A DNA stretch of 64,000 nt from Pelagibacterales bacterium SAG-MED20. Its GTDB lineage: Bacteria > Pseudomonadota > Alphaproteobacteria > Pelagibacterales > Pelagibacteraceae. Within the stretch, counting starts at the first letter, position 1. The number at the start of each line of letters is the position of its first letter. Made by a program: the position numbers and the translations under genes. The notes under the pieces were generated by a model. That model was not told where the DNA came from, did not search any database, and worked only from the letters and a program-made list of their open reading frames with translations. Below are positions 52,886 through 62,051 of this stretch, piece after piece. Where the stretch lies: contig JACWDR010000001.1 in the NCBI GenBank assembly GCA_014653975.1, positions 90,001-154,000 of the forward strand, in the 5' to 3' direction.

Positions 52886-53753
52886 ATGTCATTGTTAAAA
52901 GAAGAAGATTTAATAAATATCTTACCTAAAAATGGTCCAACAGTTGAAGAAACTATCAAATATTTAGAAAAATATACTCAAGATTTTATTATAATTAAAA
53001 TGGGGGGCTCTGTTCTCTCTAATAAAAATTTATTTAATAATCTAATTCAAGACATTGTTATTTTAAGAAAATTAGGTTTATCTGTCTTTTTAATTCATGG
53101 AGGTGGATCTAAAATTTCAAAAAAATTAAATGATCTAAATATTCAAAGTAATTTTATTGATGGTTTAAGAGTTACTGATGATAAGATTATAGATATTGTA
53201 GAAGATGTATTGGTTGAATTTAATAAGGAAATTGTTGATGCTTTAAAAAATCAGTCTTGTAGTGCTAAAGGAATTTCTTCAAAAGAAAATAATTTAATAA
53301 TTGTTAAGCCTGAAAACGATATATTGGGCTTTGTGGGTAAACCTACAAAGATTCACGTCAATACTATAAACGAAATTATAAAAGCTAATGAAGTACCAGT
53401 TATTGCATCATTAGGATTGGATGAAAAAAATCAAACCTTTAATATAAATGCAGACAGCGTTGCTGGCGCAATTGCAAAAAAAATTTAAGGCTAGAAGATT
53501 GTTGATGCTAAGTGATGTTGAAGGAGTATTAAACAGAGATAAAAAACTAATTTCTGAAATTAATTCAGAAGAGGCTAAACAAATGATTAAAGATGGAGTT
53601 ATATCAGGAGGAATGATACCTAAAATCAATAATTGCATAGATGTTGCAAAAAATGGTGTCAAAGCCGTATGCATCATTGATGGCAGAAAAAGCCATTCAA
53701 TACTTTTTGAACTACTTTCTGATAAAGGTTCTGGGACTTTAATAAGAGAATGA
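52886..53753 (+). pseudogene. argB: Acetylglutamate kinase, reading frame broken at an A8 run
   Basis: The first ORF (52886-53488, 200 aa) carries the kinase N-terminus: IIKMGGSVLSN, LIHGGGSKISKKL and NINADSVAGAIAKKI. The second (frame of 53448-53753) continues as KARRLLMLSDVEGVL, GVISGGMIPKINNC and IIDGRKSHS. The switch falls in GC-AAAAAAAA-TTTAAGG (A8 at 53476-53483). With seven As the protein reads AKKFKARRLL without a break. A sequencing or assembly error, a real mutation, or polymerase slippage could explain it. Both halves look well conserved. The gene makes N-acetylglutamyl phosphate for arginine. Confidence 0.9.
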
Positions 53754-54421
53754 AAAATTTAATAAATATTAAATATTGGATTTTTGACCTAGATAACACA
53801 CTCTATTCTGGACAAACAAAAGTATTTTCTGAGGTAGATAAAAAGATGAGTGCATTCATATCAAGAAAGATGAGTGTAGATTTAATTAAGGCTAAAGAAA
53901 TCCAGAAAAAATATTTTTATGAATATGGAACAACATTATCGGGATTAATGAAGCAAGATGACATTGATCCTCATGAATTTCTAGAATTTGTACACGATAT
54001 AGATATTAGCTGGCTGCCAAAAGATATAAAGTTAAAAGAAGAGTTAATAAAAATTAAAGAAAAGAAATATATATTTACCAATGGATCTCACGCACACGTA
54101 AAGAATGTAACAAAACAATTGGGTATTGATGGTTTATTTGATGGAGCTTTTGATATAGTAGATGCTAACTTTGTTCCAAAACCTCATGCTGATCCTTACA
54201 AAAAAATAATAAAAAAATTTAATATAGATCCATCAAAATCAATATTAATTGAAGATATTGCTCATAATTTAGAACAAGCAAAAAAAATAGGAATGAAAAC
54301 ATGTTGGCTTGAAAATGAGGAAGCTTTTGCAAAAAAAGATGCTAATAAACCCTATATTGATTATAAGATTAAGAGCTTGCCTTCTTTTCTTCAAGAAATT
54401 AATATATTAAAAGCAGCATAA
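53750..54421 (+). CDS. HAD family hydrolase, pyrimidine 5'-nucleotidase type
   Basis: A 223-aa haloacid dehalogenase-fold phosphatase. The nucleophile motif is WIFDLDNTLYSG (Asp13, Asp15), motif II is FTNGSHAHV, the lysine is in PKPHADPYKKI, and motif IV is SILIEDIAHNLEQA. This matches the pyrimidine 5'-nucleotidase group related to yeast SDT1/PHM8. Its ATG overlaps the argB stop (ATGA). The argB-HAD-dapD order occurs in other Alphaproteobacteria. Confidence 0.9.
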   Translation: MKNLINIKYWIFDLDNTLYSGQTKVFSEVDKKMSAFISRKMSVDLIKAKEIQKKYFYEYGTTLSGLMKQDDIDPHEFLEFVHDIDISWLPKDIKLKEELIKIKEKKYIFTNGSHAHVKNVTKQLGIDGLFDGAFDIVDANFVPKPHADPYKKIIKKFNIDPSKSILIEDIAHNLEQAKKIGMKTCWLENEEAFAKKDANKPYIDYKIKSLPSFLQEINILKAA

Positions 54422-54443
54422 ACCAATCTAATAATAAAAAAAT

Positions 54444-55274
54444 ATGACAAAATTTAAAAAAATAATTAATGATGCTTGGGATAATAAAGATCAAGTAAAT
54501 CAAAATTCGGATAAAAACTTAAAGGATGCAATTAGCCTAATTCTTGAAGACCTGGATAGTGGAAAAGCAAGAGTAGCTGAAAAAATAAATGGTGAGTGGA
54601 TTACTCATCAACATATTAAAAAGGCTATCATGTTAAGTTTTAGAATTCATGGTATGGAAACATTAACCGGACCTTATAGTGCTTGGCATGACAAGGCCCA
54701 TTTACTAAAAGGTAAAACAGCAGGATGGACAAAAGATGACTTTGAAAAAGCTGGTTTTAGAATGGTACCCAACTCTCCAGTTAGAAAGGGATCTTTCATA
54801 GGAAAAAATGCTGTCTTAATGCCATGCTATGTAAATATTGGAGCTTATATTGATGAAGGTACTATGATGGATACTTTCAGTCGTGCTGGCAGCTGTTGTC
54901 AGATAGGAAAAAACTGTCATATATCTGCTGGCTCTGGAATTGGAGGTGTTTTAGAACCTGCTCAAGCACTACCCACAATCATTGAGGACAATGTATTTGT
55001 TGGAGCAATGTCTGAAGTAGTGGAGGGAGTAATAGTCGGAGAGGGCTCTGTATTAAGCATGGGAATGTATATTGGTCAATCAACCAAGATTGTTAATAGA
55101 AAAACAGGTAAAATTATATATGGTAAAATACCACCTTATTCAGTTGTAGTACCTGGGTCTTTACCAGATAAAAATAACCCTTCAGCACCTTCTTTATATT
55201 GTGCTGTAATTATTAAACAAGTTGATGAAAAAACTAGATCAAAAACTTCTGTTAATGATTTATTGAGAGATTAA
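54444..55274 (+). CDS. dapD: Tetrahydrodipicolinate N-succinyltransferase
   Basis: A 276-aa left-handed beta-helix enzyme of lysine/DAP synthesis. It has the hexapeptide-repeat region (GAYIDEGTMMDTFSRAGSCCQIGKNCHISAGSGIGGVLEP) and the conserved FRMVPNSPVRKGSFIG. The C-terminus reads YCAVIIKQVDEKTR. Length is standard. It is followed after 1 nt by dapE, the next-but-one enzyme of the succinylase branch; argD may supply the intervening aminotransferase. Confidence 0.97.
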   Translation: MTKFKKIINDAWDNKDQVNQNSDKNLKDAISLILEDLDSGKARVAEKINGEWITHQHIKKAIMLSFRIHGMETLTGPYSAWHDKAHLLKGKTAGWTKDDFEKAGFRMVPNSPVRKGSFIGKNAVLMPCYVNIGAYIDEGTMMDTFSRAGSCCQIGKNCHISAGSGIGGVLEPAQALPTIIEDNVFVGAMSEVVEGVIVGEGSVLSMGMYIGQSTKIVNRKTGKIIYGKIPPYSVVVPGSLPDKNNPSAPSLYCAVIIKQVDEKTRSKTSVNDLLRD

Positions 55275-55275
55275 A

Positions 55276-56430
55276 ATGCTAATTTACAATGAAATTACAC
55301 TCGCAAAGCAGCTAATAAAATTTCCAAGCATTACACCAATTGATGCTGGGGTAATGAAATTTTTAGCAAAAAAACTTACTGCTATTGGGTTCAATTGTAA
55401 AATTTTAGAGTTTAAAGACAAAAACTCTCAACCAGTAAAAAATTTATACGCAAGACTTGGTAAATCTCAACCAAACTTTATGTTTGCAGGCCATTTAGAT
55501 GTCGTACCTCCCGGAAACCTAAAGGATTGGACTGTTAAACCTTTCAGACCTGCTATTAAAAAAAATCATCTCATCGGAAGAGGAGCAAATGACATGAAAA
55601 GTGCAATTGCAAGCTGGGTTGTTGCTGTAAATAATTTTATATCAAATAATAAAAAAATTAATGGCTCTATTAGTTTACTAATTACTGGTGACGAAGAAGG
55701 TGTTGCGATCAATGGAACTAAAAAAGTTGTTGATTTCTTAAAAAACAAAAAAGAAAAAGTAGATTTTTGTTTAGTTGGTGAACCAACTAATCCTAATAAA
55801 CTTGGTGAAATGATTAAAATTGGAAGAAGAGGCAGTATTACTGGAGAGTTAACAGTGATTGGATCTCAAGGTCATGTTGCATACCCTCACCGTGCAAATA
55901 ATCCATCTACTACAATAATCAAAATTCTAAATGAAATAAAAAAAATAAAATTTGATAAAGGAACAAAAGATTTCCAACCTACAAATTTAGAAGTGACTAA
56001 AATTAATATCGATAATACTGCAGATAATATTATTCCAGGTATTGCAAAAGCTACGTTTAATATAAGGTTTAATAATAAATATTCATCTTCAAGCTTAAAA
56101 AATAAATTAAATAAAACTTTTAAAAAAATTACTAAAAAAGATAAGTCTAATTTTAAAATAGAATACCGAATATCAGGAGAATCTTTTTTAACTAAACCTA
56201 ATAAAACTACTTACATGATTCAAAATGTTATTAAAAAGATTACCAAAATTAAACCTCAATTATCTACAACTGGAGGAACTTCAGATGCAAGATTCATTAG
56301 AAAGATTGCTCCATGTTTAGAGTTTGGTCTAGTAGGAAAAACAATGCACAAAGTAGATGAGGCAGTTTCTATTTCAGATTTAAAAAAATTAACAAAAATA
56401 TATACTGAGATTCTTAATAATTATTTTTAA
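55276..56430 (+). CDS. dapE: Succinyl-diaminopimelate desuccinylase
   Basis: A 384-aa M20 metallopeptidase-fold enzyme that removes succinate to release LL-DAP. Metal ligands are visible in FAGHLDVVPPG (His), RGANDMKSAIA (bridging Asp), and ITGDEEGVAING (catalytic Glu-Glu). The C-terminal FGLVGKTMHKVDE (His) is also present. The dimerisation domain lies at about residues 180-295. It overlaps the next gene by one base. Confidence 0.96.
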   Translation: MLIYNEITLAKQLIKFPSITPIDAGVMKFLAKKLTAIGFNCKILEFKDKNSQPVKNLYARLGKSQPNFMFAGHLDVVPPGNLKDWTVKPFRPAIKKNHLIGRGANDMKSAIASWVVAVNNFISNNKKINGSISLLITGDEEGVAINGTKKVVDFLKNKKEKVDFCLVGEPTNPNKLGEMIKIGRRGSITGELTVIGSQGHVAYPHRANNPSTTIIKILNEIKKIKFDKGTKDFQPTNLEVTKINIDNTADNIIPGIAKATFNIRFNNKYSSSSLKNKLNKTFKKITKKDKSNFKIEYRISGESFLTKPNKTTYMIQNVIKKITKIKPQLSTTGGTSDARFIRKIAPCLEFGLVGKTMHKVDEAVSISDLKKLTKIYTEILNNYF

Positions 56431-57359
56431 TGAAAACTGGTTTAATAACCTCTGATACTTATCAAAATCATAATACTGGTGATGGACATCCAGAAAAAAT
56501 TGATAGAGTTACAGCAATTATAGATAATTTCAAAAAATTAAATAATAAAGATCTAATTTGGAAAAAACCTTCAATATTTGATAAAACACTTTTGGAGATA
56601 ACTCATAATTCTGAATACATAAATTTTGTACAAGGATCTTTTCCAAAGAAAGGCTTATCTTTTTTAGATGGAGATACAATTGTCTCCCCAGGTAGTAAAG
56701 AAGCTACATCAGATGCTGTCGGATCAATAATTACAGCAATAGATGGAGTTCAAAATAATGAATTTAAAAATGCTTTTTGTGCCGTCAGACCCCCAGGGCA
56801 CCATGCAGAAAAAAATAAAGCTATGGGATTTTGTATTTATAATAATGTAGCTGTTGGAGCTAATTATTTAATAGATGAGTATAGATTTAAAAAAATTGCT
56901 ATAATAGATTTTGATGTTCACCACGGAAATGGAACCCAAGATATTTTTTATGATAATGAAAAAGTTTTATATATTTCAACTCATCAATTTCCTTATTATC
57001 CAGGGTCAGGTACTGAGCGAGAGAAAGGTAAGTATAATAACATATTAAATATTCCACTACCAGCAGGTACTTCATCACAAGAATATTTAAATGCTTATGA
57101 GTTTGTGCTAAAAAAAATAGAAGAGTTTAAACCTGAGTTTATATTACTTTCTGCAGGTTTTGATGCCCATAAAGACGATCCTTTAGCTCAATTTCAACTT
57201 GAGAGTAAAGACTTTTATGAAATTACAAAAAGAACTTTAGAGTTATCCAAATTACACTGTAATGGAAAAGTTGTTTCAATTTTAGAAGGTGGCTATGATC
57301 TTAATGCACTTAAAGAGAGTACAGCAATGCATGTCAACGCTTTATTAGAATTTAATTGA
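56430..57359 (+). CDS. Histone deacetylase-like (class II/APAH-type) amidohydrolase
   Basis: A 309-aa arginase/deacetylase-fold enzyme. It has all catalytic signatures: PPGHHAEKNKAMGFC (His-His), DFDVHHGNGTQDIF (zinc Asp and His), SAGFDAHKDDPLA (zinc Asp) and LEGGYDL (Tyr). Bacterial relatives deacetylate polyamines, acetoin-linked proteins or other acetyl-lysine substrates; which applies cannot be told. It is coupled to dapE by a one-base overlap and followed by a SET-domain gene after 31 nt. Confidence 0.93.
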   Translation: MKTGLITSDTYQNHNTGDGHPEKIDRVTAIIDNFKKLNNKDLIWKKPSIFDKTLLEITHNSEYINFVQGSFPKKGLSFLDGDTIVSPGSKEATSDAVGSIITAIDGVQNNEFKNAFCAVRPPGHHAEKNKAMGFCIYNNVAVGANYLIDEYRFKKIAIIDFDVHHGNGTQDIFYDNEKVLYISTHQFPYYPGSGTEREKGKYNNILNIPLPAGTSSQEYLNAYEFVLKKIEEFKPEFILLSAGFDAHKDDPLAQFQLESKDFYEITKRTLELSKLHCNGKVVSILEGGYDLNALKESTAMHVNALLEFN

Positions 57360-57390
57360 TAATTATTTAATAAGCATTAAATAGCTTCCT

Positions 57391-57870
57391 ATGAAACCAT
57401 ACAGAATTAAAAAATCAAATATAGATAAAAGAGGTCGTGGTCTTTATGCAATTAGAGATATTAAAGAAGGTGATAGAATAATTAATTATGTTGGAAAAAT
57501 TATTACTAAAAAGCAAACTGAGGAATCTAAAAAATTTGATAATGCAAAACCAATTTATCTTTTCAACTTAAACAAAAAATACGATCTTGATGGTGATGTA
57601 TCATGGAATACCGCTCGTTTAATTAATCACTCTTGCTCTAACAACTGTGATTATAACGGAACAGGATTAAAATTATGGGTAGTTGCTATAAAAGATATCA
57701 AAAAAGGTGAAGAGCTTACCTGTGACTATGGGTTTGGTTACGATGAAGACTATAAACAATTTCCATGTAAATGTGGTTCTAAAAACTGTTGTGGCTATAT
57801 TGTTCGAGCTGAGTCAAGATGGAGAATTAATAAAAAATTTAGTATTGGTCGACAACAATCTAATAAATAA
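57391..57870 (+). CDS. SET domain protein-lysine methyltransferase
   Basis: A 159-aa compact SET protein. It opens with RGRGLYAIRDIKEGDRIINYVG, has the SAM/substrate core RLINHSCSNNCDYN and GEELTCDYGFGYD, and ends with a post-SET cysteine cluster (CKCGSKNCCGYI) suited to zinc. These are the hallmarks of eukaryotic-type lysine methyltransferases. The bacterial target is unknown; basic nucleoid or ribosomal proteins are possible. It overlaps convergent truA by 11 nt. Confidence 0.92.
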   Translation: MKPYRIKKSNIDKRGRGLYAIRDIKEGDRIINYVGKIITKKQTEESKKFDNAKPIYLFNLNKKYDLDGDVSWNTARLINHSCSNNCDYNGTGLKLWVVAIKDIKKGEELTCDYGFGYDEDYKQFPCKCGSKNCCGYIVRAESRWRINKKFSIGRQQSNK

Positions 57871-58600
57871 CTTTTTCTAAAAATAATCCTTCAGCTGGTG
57901 CAGGGGGAGCACAAAGTGCTCTTTTTTTAGATTTAAAAACAAAGTCAAATTTTTTCAAATCCCATTTTTTTTCAGCTAAATATTTTAGACAACCAACCAT
58001 TGACCTAACTTGTTGTTGTAAAAATGATTGAGATTTAAATTGTATTTCAATTCTTCCTTTATTTGATTTTATTTTAATTGATTTCATAGTTCGAATTGGA
58101 CTTTTAGCATTACAACTTGAAGATCTGAATGTAGAAAAATCTTTTGTTCCCAAAAGTTTTTTTGCACCTTTTTTCATTAACAAGATATCTAACTCTTTAA
58201 TTATATGCCAACATCGGCCCTTTTCTATAGAAGGTTTACTCAATCGATTGAAAATTACATAAGTATAAATCCTTTGTTTTGCAGAAAATCTTGCATGAAA
58301 ATTATTGTTTTTTTTTTTAATTTTTATAATTGAAATATTCATGTTATTTACAAAGTAATTTGCTGATTTTAGAAATTTATCTAAATTTTGAATTTCTTGT
58401 TTGCATTCAAAATGTGCTGATTGTTCAATAGCATGAACTCCTGAATCTGTTCTCCCAGATCCAATCAATACTATTTTTTCTCTTAAAAGATTAGATAGAC
58501 TTCTTTGAATTAATTTTTGAATTGATCTTCCTTTTGATTGAATTTGCCAACCAACAAAATTAGTTCCGACATATTCAATTAAAATTTGATATTTATACAT
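57860..58600 (-). CDS. truA: tRNA pseudouridine synthase A
   Basis: A 246-aa enzyme making pseudouridine at positions 38-40 of tRNA anticodon stems. The catalytic Asp is in GSGRTDSGVHAIEQ (about residue 52), preceded by YVGTNFVGWQIQ. FHARFSAKQRIYTY, SFLQQQVRSMVG and the terminal GLFLEKV are also typical. Its start overlaps fmt by 8 nt in the def-fmt-truA order widespread in Alphaproteobacteria. Confidence 0.96.
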   Translation of the reverse strand: MYKYQILIEYVGTNFVGWQIQSKGRSIQKLIQRSLSNLLREKIVLIGSGRTDSGVHAIEQSAHFECKQEIQNLDKFLKSANYFVNNMNISIIKIKKKNNNFHARFSAKQRIYTYVIFNRLSKPSIEKGRCWHIIKELDILLMKKGAKKLLGTKDFSTFRSSSCNAKSPIRTMKSIKIKSNKGRIEIQFKSQSFLQQQVRSMVGCLKYLAEKKWDLKKFDFVFKSKKRALCAPPAPAEGLFLEKVIY

Positions 58601-59525
58601 TATTCAAGTTTGACCCTTTTTGAATCTTAGATCCAAGCATAAATTCACTAATGTTTTGTGGTCTTTTTCCTTGTCTTTGAATTTCTAAAACTTTTATTGA
58701 TTTATTATTTCCACAACCAATCTTTAAATAATCATCCAATACCTCTCCAATTTTACCACTACCAGGTGCTAAAGCTGCTTTTAAAATTTTATATCTTTCA
58801 CCATTATAAGTAAAAAAAGCACCAGGACTTGGATATAATCCATTTATTTTACCAATAATATTTTCTGCAGTTTCGCTCCATTCTATCTGACCTTCCATTT
58901 TTTCAATTTTTGCTGCATAGCTTGCTTCATCATGATTCTGTTCTTTAAACTCTATTTCATCATCTAAAATTCCATCAATATTGTCTAATATTTTTTCTGC
59001 AGCTAATGTAGATAGTTTTTCAGATACTGTTTCTGCATTATCATCAGGCATAACCTCTATTTTATAAGAATTACAAACTGGTCCTGTATCCAAATTTTCT
59101 CCTAATCTCATGATGCTAATTCCTGTTTCTTTTTCTAAATTCATGATTGATCTTTGAATGGGTGCAGCGCCCCTCCATTTTGGAAGTAGAGAAGCGTGAA
59201 TATTAATAAACCCTTTTTTAACTAAATGTAAATATTCCTTTGGAATAATTTTTCCATAAGCAACAACAATTGCAATATCTGCATTTAACTCTTTTAAATA
59301 GTTATACTCCTCCTTATTTTTGTTTAATGAAACGGGTGTTCTGTGTTCTATTTTAAGGGTTTCTGAAATTCCTTGAATAGGTGATTTATTAATTTTTTGT
59401 CCTCTTTGTGATTTTTGTGGAGGTTGTGTATAAACTACAGATATTGGATATCCATTTTGATATAATGATTTTAATATTGGCACAGCAAAAAATGGTGTGC
59501 CCATAAAAACAATTTTTTTTAACAT
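58593..59525 (-). CDS. fmt: Methionyl-tRNA formyltransferase
   Basis: A 310-aa enzyme that formylates initiator Met-tRNA using 10-formyl-THF. It has the N-terminal VFMGTPFFAVPIL, the catalytic region INIHASLLPKWRGAAPIQRSI (Asn, His), and GISIMRLGENLDTGP with a catalytic Asp. The C-terminal OB domain follows. It lies 3 nt after def, whose product later removes the formyl group. Confidence 0.97.
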   Translation of the reverse strand: MLKKIVFMGTPFFAVPILKSLYQNGYPISVVYTQPPQKSQRGQKINKSPIQGISETLKIEHRTPVSLNKNKEEYNYLKELNADIAIVVAYGKIIPKEYLHLVKKGFINIHASLLPKWRGAAPIQRSIMNLEKETGISIMRLGENLDTGPVCNSYKIEVMPDDNAETVSEKLSTLAAEKILDNIDGILDDEIEFKEQNHDEASYAAKIEKMEGQIEWSETAENIIGKINGLYPSPGAFFTYNGERYKILKAALAPGSGKIGEVLDDYLKIGCGNNKSIKVLEIQRQGKRPQNISEFMLGSKIQKGSNLNNV

Positions 59526-59528
59526 TTA

Positions 59529-60047
59529 TTAAACAACAATTCTACTAGACTTATTTTTAGAAAGTTTTTTTAGAATCATAGATTTCTTTAATTTAGACAA
59601 GTAGTCAATAAACAAAATTCCTTCAAGATGATCCATTTCATGCTGGATACAAGTTGCTAATAATCCATCAGCTTTTAATGATTGTTTTTTTCCATTGTAA
59701 TCTAAATATTCAACTTCACATTTATTCGGTCTTTCTATTTCAGCAAACTGATTTGGAACTGACAAACATCCTTCTTCATATGTTGCTTTTTCAGAGTTTT
59801 TATTTTTTATGATGGGATTTACAAAATACATCGGTTCTTTTTTATTTTCATCTTTACTAATATCCATAACTATAATTCTTTTTGGAACCCCAACTTGAAT
59901 TGCTGCAAGGCCAATCCCAGGAGCTGCATACATAGTATCAAGCATATCGTCCATTAGTTTCCGTTCCTCATCACTAACCTTTTCAACTGGGCTTGATACT
60001 TGCCTCAACAGTTTATTTGGTTCTGTTAAAATTTTTTTGACTGCCAT
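59529..60047 (-). CDS. def: Peptide deformylase
   Basis: A 172-aa metalloenzyme removing N-formyl groups from new proteins. It has motif 1 GIGLAAIQVG, motif 2 EEGCLSVP (metal Cys) and motif 3 QHEMDHLEGILF (metal His and catalytic Glu). Full length. It starts 25 nt after the 586-aa exported protein gene and leads the def-fmt-truA unit. Confidence 0.97.
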   Translation of the reverse strand: MAVKKILTEPNKLLRQVSSPVEKVSDEERKLMDDMLDTMYAAPGIGLAAIQVGVPKRIIVMDISKDENKKEPMYFVNPIIKNKNSEKATYEEGCLSVPNQFAEIERPNKCEVEYLDYNGKKQSLKADGLLATCIQHEMDHLEGILFIDYLSKLKKSMILKKLSKNKSSRIVV

Positions 60048-60072
60048 AATAAATTTTATTTTATTATAAATT

Positions 60073-61833
60073 TTAAACTTTTAAAGGAAGAACTTTAAGA
60101 AGAATCTTGTTTCTTATTGGATCAATATCGAGTTGGTTAAGTGTACTAATAATAAAATACATTGTATCTTCATCAATATCTTTAAGATTATCTTGTCCTA
60201 TTACCTCAACAATTCTTAACATTGCTCCAGCCATATCTCCGTTATTAATGAAAACCTGAATATCGGAAGGCATCTCAGATTCGTTTATTTCATAGAGACT
60301 TTTATATTTTTCAGAAACTTTAACTCCATCAGATTTAAGTGTTTCAACTAAAATAACATCTTTTTTTGAAAAAAAATATTTCTTATCTTTTTTTACTTTT
60401 TTTAATAAATCATTTAAATCTTTAGAAATATTTTTTATAGAATTATTTTCTTTAAAATAATTAATTAATTTGGATTGATGTAAAATTTTATTATTTATTT
60501 TAATATTAGTCGATTCAACTTTTTCATCTTCATTATATTTTTCATAAAATGTTGTATAATTTGATGGAACTTCCTCAGGGTCAATTTCACCTAAAAATTT
60601 TTTTAATTCTTGATTAAAAGCATTTTCTATCCCATCATTTTTAAATGAATTTTTTAAAGCATTCATTAGCTGAAGTTTGAATTCAATTTCTGTTGTGATT
60701 AAAATACCTTGATAAATTAAAGCTCTTGTTTCGATAACTGGTAACACTTTTGAAGAGTCTTTAATATTAAGCAATTGGTTAATATTAAATTGAAATCTTT
60801 TATAAAGTTCAAAAAGTTCTTTTTCGCTATAATTTTTTTCATGGGTTGCTTTTTCTATAGTGGCAATTTTATCTATATCTGTAAGTTCAATATCTTGAAT
60901 CTTATCTAGCAAATTTGATGTTGATAGATATTTCCAAATTTGCTTCGAAGTAGAATTTTTTGGTAAAAATTTGAACTCTGGATTTGTTCTGTGTGACAGA
61001 TGAAAGTCTAAAATTGTTTTTTCAGATATAGTTGTTTCTGGACCATCTATATAACCCATTAAGAAATTAATTTTATTTTCATAAAAAACATCTTTAAAGC
61101 CTAATTCTTTTTTTAAATCTAGTAGCAACTGTGCGTCTTCTCTTTTATTATTATTGATTAAACAATAAATTTTAAACTTAGACAAATAATCATCCTCAAT
61201 ATTTTCATCTATTTTAGAAAGTATTTCACATGACTTTTCGACTTCTGACCTAGAAAGATAATAATTAACTAGATATTCTAAAAGTTTTGGGCTTTCATTA
61301 ACTACTTGATTGTTTAATACGTATTTTTCTATCAGTTGAAGTTTTGCATTTTTAATAAGCCAGTTAGATTTTATCTCTAAGAATTGTTCTTTTGAAATAT
61401 TTATTTCTGGATAATAAGCATTTGTTAAAAGTACAATCTCTAAAATTGCTGAAGCATCTTCAGACAAATCCATTTTATTTATTCTTTTAAAAATATTTAA
61501 AATTTGATCACCATTAGACTTAGACCACATATTAATATTCAGACCATTTTGAGCAGGGTCATAAAGACCTTTAATTTCAATTTCTTTTGATATTAGTGTC
61601 TGATCTTGCTCTATATCTAATTGATCAGTTTTTTGAGATTGCATTTCATAAATGATGTTTTGTTGAGTGCCTTTTTTTTCTAGGCCCTCATCTGTTTCAT
61701 TGTTCTCTATAATATTTTTTTCTTCAATATTCCAAATATCAGCTGGTTCTTGAGAGTGAGTAGAAGATCCAAAAAATAAAAGTATTAGTAATATTGATAA
61801 ATAATTTTTATTTAACAATTTTAAGCTTTTCAT
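60073..61833 (-). CDS. 586-aa exported protein of unknown function
   Basis: I do not recognise this protein. Residues 1-28 look like a signal peptide (NYLSILLILLFFGSSTHSQ). A Glu/Gln-rich stretch follows. The rest is mainly helical and acidic, with irregular repeat-like segments (LEYLVNYYLSRSEVEKSCEILSKI, LFELYKRFQFNINQLL), suggesting a TPR- or solenoid-like periplasmic protein. No catalytic motif is visible. It overlaps an upstream 61-aa membrane-protein ORF by 26 nt and precedes def by 25 nt, so it may share the def-fmt-truA transcript. Confidence 0.85.
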   Translation of the reverse strand: MKSLKLLNKNYLSILLILLFFGSSTHSQEPADIWNIEEKNIIENNETDEGLEKKGTQQNIIYEMQSQKTDQLDIEQDQTLISKEIEIKGLYDPAQNGLNINMWSKSNGDQILNIFKRINKMDLSEDASAILEIVLLTNAYYPEINISKEQFLEIKSNWLIKNAKLQLIEKYVLNNQVVNESPKLLEYLVNYYLSRSEVEKSCEILSKIDENIEDDYLSKFKIYCLINNNKREDAQLLLDLKKELGFKDVFYENKINFLMGYIDGPETTISEKTILDFHLSHRTNPEFKFLPKNSTSKQIWKYLSTSNLLDKIQDIELTDIDKIATIEKATHEKNYSEKELFELYKRFQFNINQLLNIKDSSKVLPVIETRALIYQGILITTEIEFKLQLMNALKNSFKNDGIENAFNQELKKFLGEIDPEEVPSNYTTFYEKYNEDEKVESTNIKINNKILHQSKLINYFKENNSIKNISKDLNDLLKKVKKDKKYFFSKKDVILVETLKSDGVKVSEKYKSLYEINESEMPSDIQVFINNGDMAGAMLRIVEVIGQDNLKDIDEDTMYFIISTLNQLDIDPIRNKILLKVLPLKV

Positions 61834-61993
61834 TTGGAATAATTTTTTTTATTTCTTTATTTGGACTTGGAAAATCGATTCTACTTAACAATACGACTAC
61901 ACCAACAATGATAGCTAAAACTGCTACCACTTTAATTAAAATACTTAAATTTTTTCCCCGGTTACCGATGCTTGTATTTTTGGATAATTGCAT
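61808..61993 (-). CDS. 61-aa single-span membrane protein, hypothetical
   Basis: The product has a short basic cytoplasmic N-terminus (NTSIGNRGKNLS), one membrane helix (ILIKVVAVLAIIVGVVVLLS), and a charged periplasmic tail. The 26-nt overlap with the exported-protein gene on the same strand suggests that they are coupled and may work as a pair. The opposite-strand ORF 61794..61997 is regarded as its shadow. I recognise no family. Confidence 0.65.
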   Translation of the reverse strand: MQLSKNTSIGNRGKNLSILIKVVAVLAIIVGVVVLLSRIDFPSPNKEIKKIIPNEKLKIVK

Positions 61994-62051
61994 ATAATCT
62001 CTATTAATTTCAAATTAAGACATATTTGTGTTTTTTCAATAAAGAAAATTT

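Noticed and set aside
61794-61997. 67-aa plus-strand ORF opposite the 61-aa membrane protein
   Set aside because: Two overlapping antisense ORFs cannot both be favoured. The minus-strand one is coupled to the exported-protein gene and has a proper basic-TM-charged layout.
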